Notes: generated from the letters alone by a model not told the origin. A stretch of 64,000 bases of DNA from Streptomyces sp. 150FB (GCF_000818195.1 NZ_JTHL01000001.1:6155398-6219397), one strand, 5' to 3'; counted from the stretch's first letter, positions 1-11,870 are shown. Translations and numbers: made by a program.

Positions 1-35
1 GCCCGCGCGGCGACGCGTAACGGCGTCACGCGTGA

Positions 36-78
36 AGCGGCCCCGGCCGGACGCACCTGGCGTCCGGCCGGGGCCGCT
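36..78 (-). terminator. Strong hairpin terminator after the catalase gene
   Basis: A perfect 19-bp inverted repeat (arms 36-54 and 60-78, 5-nt loop ACCTG) lies just past the catalase stop at 112. There is no U-run, which is usual for Streptomyces terminators. The symmetric stem could stop transcription from either side. Confidence 0.85.
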
Positions 79-111
79 CCGGCGGTAAAGCGGTACGGCT
101 TCACGCGCCGC

Positions 112-1584
112 TCAGCCGCCGTTGACCTTGGCCGCGATCCGGTCGCCCACCGTCTTGTCGATGTTGCGCCAGTACTGGAGCGCCCGGTCCAGCACCGGCC
201 GGGTCACGCCCTGCGCCAGGTGACCCGCGACGTTCGACACGAGCCGGTCACGCTGCGCGTCGTCCAGCACATTGCGGACCTGGGTGCCCGCCTGGCCCCA
301 GTCGTCGTCCTCGCGGCGCATGGTGTACGCCTCGCGCACCATCTCGCCGCCCTCCGCCTCCCAGCCGGCGGGACGGCCGAACCGCTGCTGGTAGTCGGCC
401 GCAGGACCGCCGTACGAGTTCGGCGCGTACGGCATCGAGGCGTTCGACGACTCGTACCGCATCGGCCCGTCCTGCGCGTACGAGTTGATCGGCACGCGCG
501 GCCGGTTCGGCGGAAGCTGCGCGTAGTTCGGCCCGATCCGGTAGCGGTGCGTGTCCGGGTACGAGAAGAGCCGGCCGAGCAGCATCTTGTCCGGCGAGGG
601 GCCGATGCCCGGCACCATGTTCGCGGGCTCGAACGCGGCCTGCTCGACATGGACGAAGAAGTTCTCCGGGTTCTCGTTCAGGGTCATCCGGCCGACGTCG
701 ATCAGGGGATAGTCGCTGTGCGGCCACACCTTGGTCAGGTCGAACGGGTTGAACCGGTAGTCCGGCGCGTCCTCGAACGGCATGATCTGGACCTTGAGGG
801 ACCAGGTCGGCGCGTTCCCCGACTCGATCGACTCGTACAGATCGCGCCGGTGGTGGTCGGCGTCCGAGCCCGCCATCTCGTCGGCGGTCTGCTGGCTCAG
901 GTAGTCGATGCCCTGGTCGGTCTTGAAGTGGTACTTCACCCAGAACCGCTCGCCGCCCGCGTTCACCCACATATAGGTGTGCGAGCTGTAGCCGTTCATG
1001 TGGCGGAAGGACTTCGGGATGCCCCGGTCGCCCATCAGCCAGGTCACCTGGTGCGCGGATTCGGGCGACAGGGTCCAGAAGTCCCACTGCATGTCGTTGC
1101 TGCGCAGCCCGGTGGCCGGGTGGCGCTTCTGCGAGTGGATGAAGTCCTGGAACTTGATGGTGTCGCGCACGAAGAAGACCGGCGTGTTGTTGCCGACCAG
1201 GTCGTAATTGCCCTGCTGCGTGTAGAACTTGAGCGCGAAACCACGCGGGTCGCGCCAGGTGTCGGGCGAGCCCTGCTCACCGGCGACCGTCGAGAAGCGC
1301 GCCAGCATGTCCGTACGCCGGCCGGGCTGGAAGAGGTCGGCCTTGGTGAACTGGCTGACGTCGTTGGTGACTTCGAAGAAGCCGTACGCTCCCGCTCCCT
1401 TGGCGTGCACCACCCGTTCGGGGACCCGTTCACGGTTGAACTGGGCCATTTTCTCGATGAGGTAGTGGTCCTGGAGCAGGATCGGACCGTCGGGCGTGAT
1501 GGTGAGCGAGTGTTCGTCGCTCTCCACCGCGATACCGGCGTTGTTGGTCGTGTATGGCGGGATCTTGGGGGATGACTCGGTCAC
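112..1584 (-). CDS. katA: Monofunctional heme catalase
   Basis: Cytosolic catalase of about 490 aa that dismutates hydrogen peroxide. The N-terminal part has the active-site segment [18 protein letters not shown] with the catalytic His, followed by RFSTVAGE and [10 protein letters not shown] with the conserved Asn. [17 protein letters not shown] holds the proximal heme-ligand Tyr. The length fits the small-subunit catalase clade. The GTG at 1584 (protein starting [10 protein letters not shown]) is chosen because GGGAGG lies a few nt upstream; the frame stays open further upstream but that stretch looks non-coding. It is monocistronic, ending at a perfect hairpin. A small dyad at 1698-1710 upstream could be a regulator site. 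Family assignment is secure; the exact start is slightly less so. Confidence 0.97.
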   Translation of the reverse strand: MTESSPKIPPYTTNNAGIAVESDEHSLTITPDGPILLQDHYLIEKMAQFNRERVPERVVHAKGAGAYGFFEVTNDVSQFTKADLFQPGRRTDMLARFSTVAGEQGSPDTWRDPRGFALKFYTQQGNYDLVGNNTPVFFVRDTIKFQDFIHSQKRHPATGLRSNDMQWDFWTLSPESAHQVTWLMGDRGIPKSFRHMNGYSSHTYMWVNAGGERFWVKYHFKTDQGIDYLSQQTADEMAGSDADHHRRDLYESIESGNAPTWSLKVQIMPFEDAPDYRFNPFDLTKVWPHSDYPLIDVGRMTLNENPENFFVHVEQAAFEPANMVPGIGPSPDKMLLGRLFSYPDTHRYRIGPNYAQLPPNRPRVPINSYAQDGPMRYESSNASMPYAPNSYGGPAADYQQRFGRPAGWEAEGGEMVREAYTMRREDDDWGQAGTQVRNVLDDAQRDRLVSNVAGHLAQGVTRPVLDRALQYWRNIDKTVGDRIAAKVNGG

Positions 1585-1697
1585 AAGCGGCCTCCCGTCG
1601 AGAGAAGGCCCGGGGGTCCGGGGACGGCCCCGGGGTGTCAGCGGGTACGGAACCCGCCTGCCCCAGTGAACCTCCCCGACACCCCCTCGGCAACATT

Positions 1698-1710
1698 TGG
1701 ACTTCGTCCA
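1698..1710 (-). promoter_or_regulatory. Short dyad upstream of catalase, possible operator
   Basis: TGGAC-TTC-GTCCA is a perfect 5-3-5 inverted repeat about 115 nt upstream of the catalase start and 32 nt from the stop of the phosphatase gene that reads toward it. Streptomyces catalase genes are often controlled by Fur-family CatR proteins, so an operator is plausible, but no regulator gene is adjacent and the arms are short. Confidence 0.3.
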
Positions 1711-1729
1711 GAACCGCACGGGGTACGGA

Positions 1730-3697
1730 CTACGTACGGGTCGCGATCTCGAACCAGACGACCTTGCCGGTCGACAGACGCGTCGCTCCCCACCGCCGTG
1801 CCAGCCGGTTGACCAGGAACAATCCCCGCCCGCCCTCATCGGTGTCACGTGCGCGCCGCTGCCTCGGCAACTGCGGCGAATCGTCGCCGACCTCGCAGCG
1901 CAGTACGTCCGTACGCAGCAGTCGCAGCGTCACGGGACGCTCGGCGTACCGCACGGCGTTGGTCACGACCTCGCTGATGAGCAGCTCGACGGCGTCGCTC
2001 ATCTCCTCCAGGTCCCAGCGGGCCAGCGCCTTGCGGGCGAGGCGTCTCGCCCTTCCGGGCGCCGCGTCCTCCGGCTCCAGGAACCAGTAGGCGACGTCGC
2101 TCGGCGCGATCCCGTCGAAGCGGGCGGCCAGCAGCGCGATGTCGTCGTCCCGGTCGCCCGGGCCGAGGACATCGAGCACGTCGTCGCAGAGCGCCTCCAG
2201 CGGCGGCGCGTGGTCGGGTCCGGTGAGCTGCGCGGTGGCGGCGAGGCGCTCGCGCAACTGCTCGATGCCCGTCCACACGTCCCGGACCCGCGACTCGACG
2301 AGCCCGTCCGTGTACAGCAGCAGGGTCGCCCCGGCGGGGGCGTCCAGCTCGACGGCCTCGAAGTCCACCCCGCCGACGCCGATCGGCGCTCCCGGCGGTA
2401 CGCGCAGCACCTCGGCGCGCCCGCCCAGATGCAGGAGTATGGGCGGCGGATGGCCGGCGTTGGCGATGGTGATGCGGTGCGAGACCGGGTCGTAGACCGC
2501 GTACAGGCAGGTCGCCATCCGGTCGGTGCCGAGCCGCTGGGCCTGCTCGTCCAGATGGTGCAGCACCTCCTGCGGGGGCAGGTCGAGGCCGGCGAGGGTC
2601 TGCGCCGTCGTACGGAGCTGGCCCATGATCGCCGCCGAGGTCATGGAGTGGCCCATGACGTCGCCGACGACCAGGGCGACCCGGCTGCCCGGCAGCGGGA
2701 TCGCGTCGTACCAGTCGCCGCCGACCCGGGCGGTCTCCGCCGCCGGAAGGTAGCGCGACGCCAGCCGTACGCCGGTCGGCTGCGGGAGGTTCTCGGGGAG
2801 CATGGTGCGCTGGAGCTCGTCGGCGATGTACGCCTCGCGGCCGTACAGCACCGCCTTGTCGATGCCCAGCGCCGTATGGGTCGCGAGCTGCGCGGCGACC
2901 AGCAGGTCGTTCGGCTCGAAGGCGGCCCGGTCCGGTCTGCGCAGGAACACGGCGGCGCCGATGACGCGGCGCCTGCCGCGCAGCGGCGCGAGGATCGCCC
3001 GGTGCCCGGTCGGCACGACCCGGTCGGCGCCCAGCAGTTCGGGCAGCGCGGCGCGGGCGGCGGCCGAGTCGCCGAAGACGGGGCGCACCCCGCGCAGCAC
3101 CTCGTTGAGCGCGCCGCCCGACCGCACCTCGCACAGCTCGTTGGCCGGCATGACGTCGGACTGCGGGTCGAGGACCGGCAGCGGGGCGTTCTCCGTCGCC
3201 AGCAGCGGGATACCGCCCGCCGTCTCGGTGTCCTCGTCGGACAGCCGCAGCCGGTCGGTGCGCCGCAGCCGCAGGACGAACGGCGACACGGGCCGCTCGT
3301 CACCGACGGGCAGCGGGTCGCGCAGATAGACGAGTATCGCGTCGGAGAACGTGGGTACGGTCGCCCGGCAGAGGCCGAGCACGATCTCGTCCAGGTCTAT
3401 GCCGCGTGCGATACGCCGGGTGGCCGCCCCGACGAAGCGCAGCCGGTCGCCTTCGCGCCGCGCCGTGATCGTGGGGTCGAGCACAGGTCCTGCCGCCGGG
3501 GGCAGCGCGGGCTGCGGAACAGCGGCGGTGGCCGCCGCCTCCGGCCTCGGCCGGGTGCGTTCCTGCGACCGGGCAGCCAAGGGCTGCCGGCCTTCGTGGG
3601 AGGTGGGCTGCTCCGTCACGCGTGGGATTCCGTCCGTCCGGGCCGGTGGTGCGATGCGATCGCTTCGACTGGTTTCCTGCGCTGTCGGGGTCTCCAC
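1730..3697 (-). CDS. GAF-PP2C-HATPase serine/threonine phosphatase (SpoIIE-like)
   Basis: A 655-aa cytosolic regulator of the type that works in anti-sigma/anti-anti-sigma switching. Residues 1-75 are low-complexity. A GAF-like domain spans about 80-290. The PP2C/SpoIIE phosphatase domain spans about 295-515 with [34 protein letters not shown] and a C-terminal [12 protein letters not shown], so the metal-binding acidic residues are present. A C-terminal GHKL anti-sigma-type ATPase has [14 protein letters not shown] and [18 protein letters not shown] start at 3697 is used; no good ribosome site is visible, and GTG 3619 (VTEQPTS) is an alternative. There are two relatives of the same architecture in the window (25555 and 52474). 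The substrate protein is unknown. Confidence 0.9.
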   Translation of the reverse strand: METPTAQETSRSDRIAPPARTDGIPRVTEQPTSHEGRQPLAARSQERTRPRPEAAATAAVPQPALPPAAGPVLDPTITARREGDRLRFVGAATRRIARGIDLDEIVLGLCRATVPTFSDAILVYLRDPLPVGDERPVSPFVLRLRRTDRLRLSDEDTETAGGIPLLATENAPLPVLDPQSDVMPANELCEVRSGGALNEVLRGVRPVFGDSAAARAALPELLGADRVVPTGHRAILAPLRGRRRVIGAAVFLRRPDRAAFEPNDLLVAAQLATHTALGIDKAVLYGREAYIADELQRTMLPENLPQPTGVRLASRYLPAAETARVGGDWYDAIPLPGSRVALVVGDVMGHSMTSAAIMGQLRTTAQTLAGLDLPPQEVLHHLDEQAQRLGTDRMATCLYAVYDPVSHRITIANAGHPPPILLHLGGRAEVLRVPPGAPIGVGGVDFEAVELDAPAGATLLLYTDGLVESRVRDVWTGIEQLRERLAATAQLTGPDHAPPLEALCDDVLDVLGPGDRDDDIALLAARFDGIAPSDVAYWFLEPEDAAPGRARRLARKALARWDLEEMSDAVELLISEVVTNAVRYAERPVTLRLLRTDVLRCEVGDDSPQLPRQRRARDTDEGGRGLFLVNRLARRWGATRLSTGKVVWFEIATRT

Positions 3698-4336
3698 CGC
3701 GAGCGACAGCCGCCGCTCGTCCCCGTACTTCCAGCCGAACCTACCGCTCGGTGCGCGGCGTCGAAAGGGATGCAGCCTTCCCGCACGGCTCCACCCCCTC
3801 GTAGTGACATTCGGTGTGACTTACGGTCAGGTCGTCTTACGGAGGACGATCCTACGGTCGAACCCTGTGGCCTCAACAAGGGTCTCACGACGTCGTATGC
3901 GCCGGAGCGCGATCTTAGGACCGGAATCGGGTCAGTTCACAGGAAGCGGACCGGTGGGCCCGATCCGCCGGGTGGGTGAGTGTGTTCGAAGCGGCCCGCC
4001 CACCCGGCGGGGCTGACGGAAACGGCCCCCGGAACACGGCGCCCACCGGGCGCCGGAGGCACGCATCCGCTGATCATCGCGGTGATGGACCCCGTCGCGG
4101 CACTCCCGCCCGGAAACCTCCCGGGGCGCGAGGGCGGCGCGCGGACGGCGCACGGCCCGAGGGGATGTGCTCGAATCCGCTGCCGGGTTTCATCCGATCG
4201 GTGACAGGAGCGCGGGCGACCTGTCCGACCGACGAGCCCGTGCCGGGTTCTGGCTGAAACTTGTCCGTACCACCGATCTCCGTCCTCCCGCCTGCCCGCG
4301 CCCGGACGGGCCGCTCTCCCGCGCGGAAGGCCGCTC
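3698..4336. other. Intergenic region with two inverted repeats
   Basis: No convincing gene is seen in these 639 bp. It contains a 12-bp perfect inverted repeat (3965-3976 with 3999-4010, 22-nt loop) and an 8-bp hairpin with a 3-nt loop (4037-4055). Because the DUF402 gene ends at 4337 on the same strand, these are the likeliest terminator elements for it. The promoter of the phosphatase gene should lie at roughly 3700-3900. Confidence 0.5.
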
Positions 4337-5050
4337 TCAGGCGGAGGTGCGTGAGGTGCCAGGTACGGGAGACACAACCGAGGCGGGCGGGGTGAGACGC
4401 GTGGCCGTCCGGTCCCAGTCCTCCGGCAGCGGCGGAACCGGCCAGGCCGGGTCAGGGCGCCAGTCCTCCCAGCCGTCGCTGTACGGCGTACCCCACGCGG
4501 TGATCGACTCGATCGCCGCGCGTCCCGCCTCCCGTACCCGCAGCGCCTGGGCCTCGTCCATCAGCCCGTCCTGGCGCGCCTGGGCGAACTCGTCCTCGTC
4601 GCGCCAGCGCCAGGTGCGGTCCGGGTAGACGTCGATGTCGAGGAAGTGGTCCTCGGAGTCGATACCGCCGTCCCAGCGGACCCGGGGCTCCTCAAGGTTC
4701 ACGTACCAGCTCTGGAAGCGCCAGCCGTGCTGCCACCACAGCCAGACCGACCAGGGCTCGCCGGGTCTCGCGAGCTTCAGCACACCCATGCCGTACCACG
4801 GGTCGCGGACCACCGTGCGCGCCGTGGTGTAGCGGGTCGCGAGCGGTTCGTGGTGGACCGGGGCGCCGTCGGCCAGGGCCGGGCGTACGCACTCGGTGCC
4901 CGGCGCCAGCCATACGGCCAGCACCTCGTCGGTGTCCCGCACGACCGTGACAGGACGGCAGATGTGTATACGGTTTCCGGCGTTCTGCCGGTACCGCCAC
5001 AGGATCTGAGTGCCGGGCGCCCAGGTCCCGGCCGATTCCGTCTCTGTCAT
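4337..5050 (-). CDS. DUF402 domain protein
   Basis: A 237-aa soluble protein. The N-terminal half is Trp/Tyr-rich (LWRYRQNAGNRIHICRP, WSVWLWWQHGWRFQSWYVNLE) and runs into the acidic DUF402 signature VRWDGGIDSEDHFLDIDVYP followed by DGLMDEAQA. Several members of this family are nucleotide or phosphate-ester hydrolases acting with divalent metals, and the acidic cluster here would fit metal binding. The specific substrate is not predictable. The ATG at 5050 begins immediately upstream of the first conserved segment. It is transcribed in the same direction as fumC but separated from it by a hairpin at 5080-5107, so it is probably a separate unit. Confidence 0.85.
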   Translation of the reverse strand: MTETESAGTWAPGTQILWRYRQNAGNRIHICRPVTVVRDTDEVLAVWLAPGTECVRPALADGAPVHHEPLATRYTTARTVVRDPWYGMGVLKLARPGEPWSVWLWWQHGWRFQSWYVNLEEPRVRWDGGIDSEDHFLDIDVYPDRTWRWRDEDEFAQARQDGLMDEAQALRVREAGRAAIESITAWGTPYSDGWEDWRPDPAWPVPPLPEDWDRTATRLTPPASVVSPVPGTSRTSA

Positions 5051-5079
5051 GCGCAGATCTTAAAGGTGAAGGGCCGTCA

Positions 5080-5107
5080 GCGCTGCGGGGCGTCGTGCCC
5101 GCAGCGC
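5080..5107 (-). terminator. Hairpin between fumC and the DUF402 gene
   Basis: GCGCTGCGGG (5080-5089) pairs perfectly with CCCGCAGCGC (5098-5107), with an 8-nt loop. It sits 36 nt past the fumC stop and 30 nt before the DUF402 start, so it probably ends fumC transcription. Confidence 0.65.
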
Positions 5108-5142
5108 CGGGGCCTGTGCCTCAGGGGCGCGCCGGCGACGGC

Positions 5143-6540
<1,398 letters not shown>

Positions 6541-7037
6541 CGTTGTCGTACCTCCTGAGGAAGGTCAGCGCTCGTCCGGGGCGATGTGTTCCCCTTCCTC
6601 CCGCCTTCCCTCCTCGTCTTCCGGAAACAAGGTGCTGTTCCGGAAACGGGGCCCGGCAGCCGAGGCGGTCGGCGCAACCGAAGTTCCGCCGACCCGCCCC
6701 GTCCCCGCTGCCGTGCCCCGTCCCCCTCCATGCGCTCTCCGGGCAACCCCTGTACGCCCGGCTGAGCGGTCCTGCCCGCCCCCGCCCCGGCGAGTCCTCT
6801 GTGGTCGACAGGGGGAACTCACCCGGCGGGAGCCGGCCTCGGCCGGACGCGTGGGTTGAAAGCCGCTCGGAGAGATGGTCGGCGGTTCCGGTCCGCGACA
6901 CGGCATCGGCCGTCCGCCGGACACGGGTGGGCCCATGTTCAGGTAGGTGTCGGTGGCCCCGTGCCACCTCCACATCGTCGCCGAGGATCGGCCATACGGA
7001 TGTGGCTCTGGTCCGTACAAATGTAATCTGCATATTT
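6541..7037. other. Intergenic region between fumC and the HTH gene
   Basis: This 497-bp divergent region carries the fumC promoter and the promoter of the first HTH regulator. No protein with family resemblance is seen in any frame. A short dyad GGTGGC-CCCGT-GCCACC lies near 6950-6970. TAATCT, 8 nt before the GTG at 7038, could be a -10 box. Confidence 0.5.
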
Positions 7038-8027
7038 GTGAAGGACGATCATTCCCGCACACGCCTGTGTGATTGCCGCGAATCGTCGCCCGACCAGCCA
7101 TGTGACACGGCGATGGAGGTCTACCGCCGGGCCCTGGTGGAGGGCGGTCTGCCGCGCGCCGAGGTGCCGGACTGCCTCTCCCGCCTGCATCTGGTCACGG
7201 AGGGCCCCGACTCGCCGGGGTTCATGGTGCCCAGCACGCCGGAGAGCGCGTCCTTCGCCACCCTGGGCCCGATCGAGGAAGCCATCGAACGGGAGCGCAG
7301 GAACCTCACCGCCACCCGCGCCACCCTCTCCGTCTTCGACCGCCTCTACGCCGAGGTGCACCGCCTCGACCAGCCCCCGCTCACGCTGCTCGCCGGGAGG
7401 GCCGCCATCAAGGAGGCCATCGACGCGGCGGTGGACGGCTGCGCCGAGGAACTGCTCACGATGCAGCCGGGAGGCGGCCGGCCCGAGCGGGCCCTCGGCG
7501 ACTCCCTGAGCCCCGTCATGCAGGCGCTGGCGCGCGGGGTCCGGCAGCGCACGGTCTACCAGCACGCCGTCCGGTCGCACCGCGCGACACTCTCGTACAT
7601 CGAACGGGTCACCGCGGCCGGAGCCGAGGTCAGGACGCTCGCCGAGGTCGTCGACCGGGTCATCATCTGCGACGGTACGACCGCGTTCATCCCGTACTCC
7701 GACGAGAAGAACAACGCCCTGCTGATCCAGCACCCGTCCGTGGTGCGCTTCCTGATCAGGAACTTCGAGAACGCGTGGGCGCGCTCGGTGCCCGTAAGGC
7801 CGGCCGGGGAACCGCCGCGGACGCCCGTCATCACCTCCGACCTGCAACGCACGATCCTGCTCGCCGTGGTGAGCGGGGAGACGGACGAGTCGATCGCGCG
7901 CCGGGTCGGGCTGAGCCGGCGCAGCGTCGCGGAGCACATGCGGAAGGTCTCCGAGCAGTTGGGGAGCACCAGCCGCGCCCAGTTGGGCTATCTGCTCGCG
8001 ACCTCGGGGATGCTCGACGAGCCCTGA
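7038..8027 (+). CDS. LuxR-type HTH regulator with TrmB-like sensor domain, copy 1
   Basis: Predicted transcription factor of 329 aa. The N-terminus carries a cysteine cluster C-x-C-x8-C-x23-C (LCDCRESSPDQPC then VPDC). The middle has a helical segment and then a TrmB C-terminal-like fold (TVYQHAV, GAEVRTLAEVVDRVIICD, HPSVVRFLIRNFENAWARSVPV). The C-terminal 60 aa are a LuxR-like winged HTH (ESIARRVGLSRRSVAEHMRK). The start is uncertain: GTG 7038 has TAATCT 8 nt upstream and no ribosome site, as in leaderless genes, but GTG 7002 is in frame and the residues VIC just upstream of 7038 also occur in copy 2. The ligand is unknown. It is followed 90 bp later by a close paralog. Confidence 0.8.
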   Translation: MKDDHSRTRLCDCRESSPDQPCDTAMEVYRRALVEGGLPRAEVPDCLSRLHLVTEGPDSPGFMVPSTPESASFATLGPIEEAIERERRNLTATRATLSVFDRLYAEVHRLDQPPLTLLAGRAAIKEAIDAAVDGCAEELLTMQPGGGRPERALGDSLSPVMQALARGVRQRTVYQHAVRSHRATLSYIERVTAAGAEVRTLAEVVDRVIICDGTTAFIPYSDEKNNALLIQHPSVVRFLIRNFENAWARSVPVRPAGEPPRTPVITSDLQRTILLAVVSGETDESIARRVGLSRRSVAEHMRKVSEQLGSTSRAQLGYLLATSGMLDEP

Positions 8028-8117
8028 GGCGTGGGTGGGCCCGGTGTGCCGCCCGGAGAAGCGCCCGGCGTGCACGGGCGGCGCCCGAACGGGCATGCGA
8101 AGGTAATCTGCCTTCTC

Positions 8118-9110
8118 GTGAAGGACGTTCATCCCGGCGCCTGGACCTGCGAGTGCCCGGAGGCCTCACGGGGAAAGCCCTGCGCCACCGCCCTGGCGAC
8201 GTACCGCCGCGCCCTGCTCGACGGGCGTGTCCCGCGCGGTGAGGTGCCCGACTGCCTGCACGCGCTGCGTCTGTTCGTGGACGACACGGACTCCGCCGGC
8301 TTCATGAGTCCCGTACCTCCCGCGACGGCCTCGACGGCGGCGCTCGGTCTGGTCGAGGAGGAGATCGCCGAGCAGAACCGGACGCTGCGCTCCCTGCAGT
8401 CGGCGTTCACCGAGTTCCAGGAGCTGTACGCCGAGGCCTCGCTGCCGGATCAGCCCGTCATCACCCGGCTCGCGGGCCGGGCCGTGGTCAACGCGGCCAT
8501 CGACGCCGAAGTGACCAACTGCCGGGAGGAGATCCTCACCATGCAGTCGGGGAGCGCCCGGCCGCCGCATCTGCTGGCCGAGGCGCTGCCGCGCTCCTTG
8601 GCGCTGCTGGCGCGCGGTGTCCGGCAGCGGACGGTCTACCAGCACGCGGTGCTCTCGGATCCGGCGACGCTGTCGCACATCGAACAGCTCACCCCGGCCG
8701 GCGCCGAGGTCAGGACCATCGCCGAGGTCACCGACCGGGTCCTGATCTTCGACCGGGAGGTCGCCTTCCTTCCGGTCGACGACACGGGACCGCCGGTCGT
8801 GGCGCTGCGCGTGCAGCACCCGGCGCTGGTCCGCTTCCTGGTCAACCACTTCGACAGCGCCTGGACCAGGTCGGTCCCGGTACGGCCGGAGGCGACGCGG
8901 CATACGCGCGTCATCACCTCCGACCTTCAGCGGACCATCCTGCTGGCCGTGGTCAACGGCGAGACGGACGACTCGATCGCGCGCCGGATCGGGATGAGCC
9001 GCCGCAGCGTCGCCGAGCACATGCGCAAGGTCTCCGAGCAGTTGGGCAGCACCAGCCGGGCCCAACTGGGCTATCTGCTCGCCACTTCGGGCCTGCTCGG
9101 CGACCCCTGA
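8118..9110 (+). CDS. LuxR-type HTH regulator with TrmB-like sensor domain, copy 2
   Basis: Tandem paralog of the preceding gene, 330 aa with the same layout: cysteine cluster (TCECPEASRGKPC then VPDC, identical spacing C-x-C-x8-C-x23-C), helical middle, TrmB-like sensor (GAEVRTIAEVTDRVLIFD, RFLVNHFDSAWTRSVPV) and C-terminal LuxR-like HTH (DSIARRIGMSRRSVAEHMRK). The HTH is almost identical between copies while the sensor and linker differ more, which suggests a shared DNA site and diverged signals. An alternative start is GTG 8070, which has GGAGAAG 8 nt upstream. The gene ends 55 bp from the convergent class I fumarase; no strong terminator is visible between them. Confidence 0.8.
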   Translation: MKDVHPGAWTCECPEASRGKPCATALATYRRALLDGRVPRGEVPDCLHALRLFVDDTDSAGFMSPVPPATASTAALGLVEEEIAEQNRTLRSLQSAFTEFQELYAEASLPDQPVITRLAGRAVVNAAIDAEVTNCREEILTMQSGSARPPHLLAEALPRSLALLARGVRQRTVYQHAVLSDPATLSHIEQLTPAGAEVRTIAEVTDRVLIFDREVAFLPVDDTGPPVVALRVQHPALVRFLVNHFDSAWTRSVPVRPEATRHTRVITSDLQRTILLAVVNGETDDSIARRIGMSRRSVAEHMRKVSEQLGSTSRAQLGYLLATSGLLGDP

Positions 9111-9164
9111 CCGGGCAGCGGCCCCAACTGACCGCCGCCCCGGCCGACCACGGCCGTACGGTCC

Positions 9165-10829
9165 TCAGCCCAGGCCGGGGCCGCGCACCGGGATCGAGGT
9201 GAACGTCGGGGACGGCGCCGGCTCGGTGAAGAAGTCGTTGCCCTTGTCGTCCACGACGATGAACGCGGGGAAGTCCTCCACCTCGATCCGCCAGACCGCC
9301 TCCATGCCCAGCTCCTCGTACTCGACGACCTCGACCTTCTTGATGCAGTCCTGCGCGAGCCGGGCGGCGGGGCCGCCGATCGAGCCGAGGTAGAAACCGC
9401 CGTACGCGTCGCACGCGTCGGTGACCTGCCGGGAGCGGTTGCCCTTGGCGAGCATGACCTTCGAGCCGCCCGCCGCCTGGAACTGCTTCACGTAACTGTC
9501 CATACGCCCGGCCGTCGTCGGGCCGAAGGACCCGGAGGCGTACCCCTCGGGCGTCTTCGCCGGGCCCGCGTAGTAGACCGGGTGGTCCTTCAGGTACTGC
9601 GGCATCTCCTCGCCCGCGTCCAGCCGCTCCTTGATCTTGGCGTGCGCGATGTCGCGCGCCACGACCAGCGGTCCGGTGAGCGAGAGGCGGGTCTTGACGG
9701 GGTACTTGGTCAGCTCGGCGAGGATGTCGTCCATCGGCCGGTTGAGGTCGACCCGTACGACATCCGTCTCGTCCAGGTGCTCGTCGGTGGTCTCGGGCAG
9801 GAAGCGCGCCGGGTCCGTTTCGAGCTGCTCAAGGAAGACCCCCTCGGCGGTGATCTTCGCGACCGCCTGGCGGTCCGCCGAGCAGGACACGGCGATCGCG
9901 ACCGGCAGCGAGGCGCCGTGGCGCGGCAGGCGCACCACGCGTACGTCGTGACAGAAGTACTTGCCGCCGAACTGCGCGCCGATCCCGATCCGCTGCGTCA
10001 GCTCGAAGACCTGCTGCTCCAGCTCCTTGTCACGGAAGCCGTGCCCGGTGGGGGAGCCCTCGGCGGGCAGCTCGTCGAGGTAGTGCGCCGAGGCGTACTT
10101 CGCGGTCTTGAGCGCGAACTCCGCCGAGGTGCCGCCGACGACGATCGCGAGGTGGTACGGCGGGCAGGCCGCCGTGCCGAGCGAGCGGATCTTCTCCTCC
10201 AGGAACTTCATCATGGCGTCCTCGTTGAGGATCGCCTTGGTCTCCTGGTAGAGGAACGACTTGTTGGCCGAGCCGCCGCCCTTGGCCATGAAGAGGAACT
10301 TGTACGCGCCGCCGTCGGTCGCGTACAGCTCGACCTGCGCGGGCAGGTTGGAGCCGGTGTTCTTCTCCTCCCACATGGTGAGAGGGGCCATCTGCGAGTA
10401 GCGCAGGTTGAGCTTGGTGTAGGCGTCGAAGATGCCGTGCGACAGGGCCTCTTCGTCGCCGCCCCGGGTGAGGACGTTCTGTCCGCGCTTGCCCATGACG
10501 ATCGCCGTACCGGTGTCCTGGCACATGGGCAGTACGCCGGCCGCCGCGATGTTCGCGTTCTTCAGCAGGTCGAGCGCCACGAACTTGTCGTTCGACGACG
10601 CCTCGGGGTCGTCGATGATCCGGCGGAGCTGCGTGAGGTGGGCGGGGCGCAGGTAGTGCGAGATGTCGTGCATGGCCTCGGCTGCGAGCGTGCGCAGCGC
10701 CTCGGGCTCGACCTTGAGGAACGTACGCCCGTCGGCCTCGAAGGTCGAGACACCCTCGGCGGTCACCAGCCTGTACGGGGTGGTGTCCTCTCCTACGGGG
10801 AGCAGATCGGAGTACGCGAACTCTGGCAT
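9165..10829 (-). CDS. Fumarate hydratase class I, [4Fe-4S]
   Basis: A 554-aa class I (FumA/FumB-type) hydro-lyase for fumarate/malate. Cluster-ligand cysteine contexts are visible: [29 protein letters not shown] and [17 protein letters not shown]; the C-terminal half carries the swivelling catalytic domain ([12 protein letters not shown]). The ATG at 10829 (MPEFAYSD) is preferred over ATG 10838 because AGGA is 9 nt from the former but touches the latter. Its length matches single-polypeptide class I enzymes. It lies in a core segment with fumC, and an oxygen-labile/oxygen-stable division of labour is likely but not shown by sequence. Confidence 0.95.
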   Translation of the reverse strand: MPEFAYSDLLPVGEDTTPYRLVTAEGVSTFEADGRTFLKVEPEALRTLAAEAMHDISHYLRPAHLTQLRRIIDDPEASSNDKFVALDLLKNANIAAAGVLPMCQDTGTAIVMGKRGQNVLTRGGDEEALSHGIFDAYTKLNLRYSQMAPLTMWEEKNTGSNLPAQVELYATDGGAYKFLFMAKGGGSANKSFLYQETKAILNEDAMMKFLEEKIRSLGTAACPPYHLAIVVGGTSAEFALKTAKYASAHYLDELPAEGSPTGHGFRDKELEQQVFELTQRIGIGAQFGGKYFCHDVRVVRLPRHGASLPVAIAVSCSADRQAVAKITAEGVFLEQLETDPARFLPETTDEHLDETDVVRVDLNRPMDDILAELTKYPVKTRLSLTGPLVVARDIAHAKIKERLDAGEEMPQYLKDHPVYYAGPAKTPEGYASGSFGPTTAGRMDSYVKQFQAAGGSKVMLAKGNRSRQVTDACDAYGGFYLGSIGGPAARLAQDCIKKVEVVEYEELGMEAVWRIEVEDFPAFIVVDDKGNDFFTEPAPSPTFTSIPVRGPGLG

Positions 10830-11007
10830 TACGGCCATTCCTCACTCGACAGACGGCGGCGGGCCCCCTTGGGCGGCGCGGCCTCCAGCGTAGGGCGCGG
10901 CCGGGGGCGGCGGTGATGTGAGGTAGGGCTCAGTTCGGGCGGGCCGGCACCACGGGGTGTCGAAGACGCGCCGCTCCTGCCACTAGTTGCGATCTATCGC
11001 GTTTCGC

Positions 11008-11013
11008 TACCCT
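11008..11013 (+). promoter_or_regulatory. -10 box giving a leaderless DUF1707 transcript
   Basis: TACCCT ends 6 nt before the GTG at 11020, with no ribosome site between. Transcription would start at or next to the start codon, the usual geometry of leaderless Streptomyces genes. A TTGCGA lies about 15 nt upstream as a weak -35. Confidence 0.6.
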
Positions 11014-11019
11014 GGGGTC

Positions 11020-11709
11020 GTGGACCTCGAAAAGCACCCTCAGAAGCCGCTCGCGCCGGCGGAACCCGCGGGCATCCGGGCCTCCGACGCCGACCGTGAC
11101 CGGATCGCCGACATCCTCAGGGAGGCGATGGCCGAGGGGCGCCTCGACGCGGAGGAGCACTCCGAGCGGATCGAATCCGTCTACCGGGCCAAGACGATGG
11201 GCGAACTGGAGCCGCTCGTGAGGGATCTGCCGTCCCCCGGCGCGGCGGGCGGGTCCTCCTCCGGTGCCTCGGCGTCCCCCTCGTCCTCGTACGGCTACGG
11301 GGGAGGGCAGCCGGACGCCCAGGCCGAGACGCTGGTCGCGGTCTTCAGCAGCTCGACCCGCAAGGGCCGTTGGCGCATCGGAGCCAGGACCAACGCCTTC
11401 GCGCTCTTCGGCAATATCGAGATCAAGCTGACCGAAGCGCTGTTCGAGCAACAGACAACCGTGATCAATGCGACGTCCATTTTCGGCAATGTCGAGGTGC
11501 TCGTTCCCGAGAACATCACGCTGCGCGGCAACGGCGCCGGTATCTTCGGCAACTTCGAGGTCACCACGTGTCACGCCGACGATCCGGACGCCCCGATCGT
11601 CGAGGTGCGCGGCTACTCGGTGTTCGGGAACATCGAGGCCAAGCCGAAGCGTGGCGTACGTATCGCGAATCTGTACGAGCGGAACCGCCGCCGGAATCGC
11701 GACCGCTGA
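11020..11709 (+). CDS. DUF1707 and LiaF-like C-terminal domain protein
   Basis: A 229-aa soluble protein. Residues about 18-75 form the DUF1707 domain (IRASDADRDRIADILREAMAEGRLDAEEHSERI), often placed at the N-terminus of actinobacterial proteins. A Ser/Gly-rich linker follows. The C-terminal half is a repeated beta structure with three FGN motifs (ALFGNIEIKL, SIFGNVEVLV, GIFGNFEVTT plus SVFGNIEAK), like the cell-wall-active-antibiotic response domain of LiaF. The GTG 11020 start is chosen from the leaderless -10 box. No transmembrane segment is seen, unlike true LiaF. A role in envelope stress sensing is a guess. Confidence 0.85.
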   Translation: MDLEKHPQKPLAPAEPAGIRASDADRDRIADILREAMAEGRLDAEEHSERIESVYRAKTMGELEPLVRDLPSPGAAGGSSSGASASPSSSYGYGGGQPDAQAETLVAVFSSSTRKGRWRIGARTNAFALFGNIEIKLTEALFEQQTTVINATSIFGNVEVLVPENITLRGNGAGIFGNFEVTTCHADDPDAPIVEVRGYSVFGNIEAKPKRGVRIANLYERNRRRNRDR

Positions 11710-11870
11710 CTTTTTTCGGCCAAAGCGACACGATCACGGTTGAGAACGCGTAGTTCCGTACGGCGTTCCGCCCTCCGGAACTGAGTGCCACTCAGTGCAT
11801 AGGCGTGCGTACAGCGGGTAGGGAAAGCTGCATCGTCTCTCGCTCGCGAAGCCGTCGTCAGGAGTAGACC

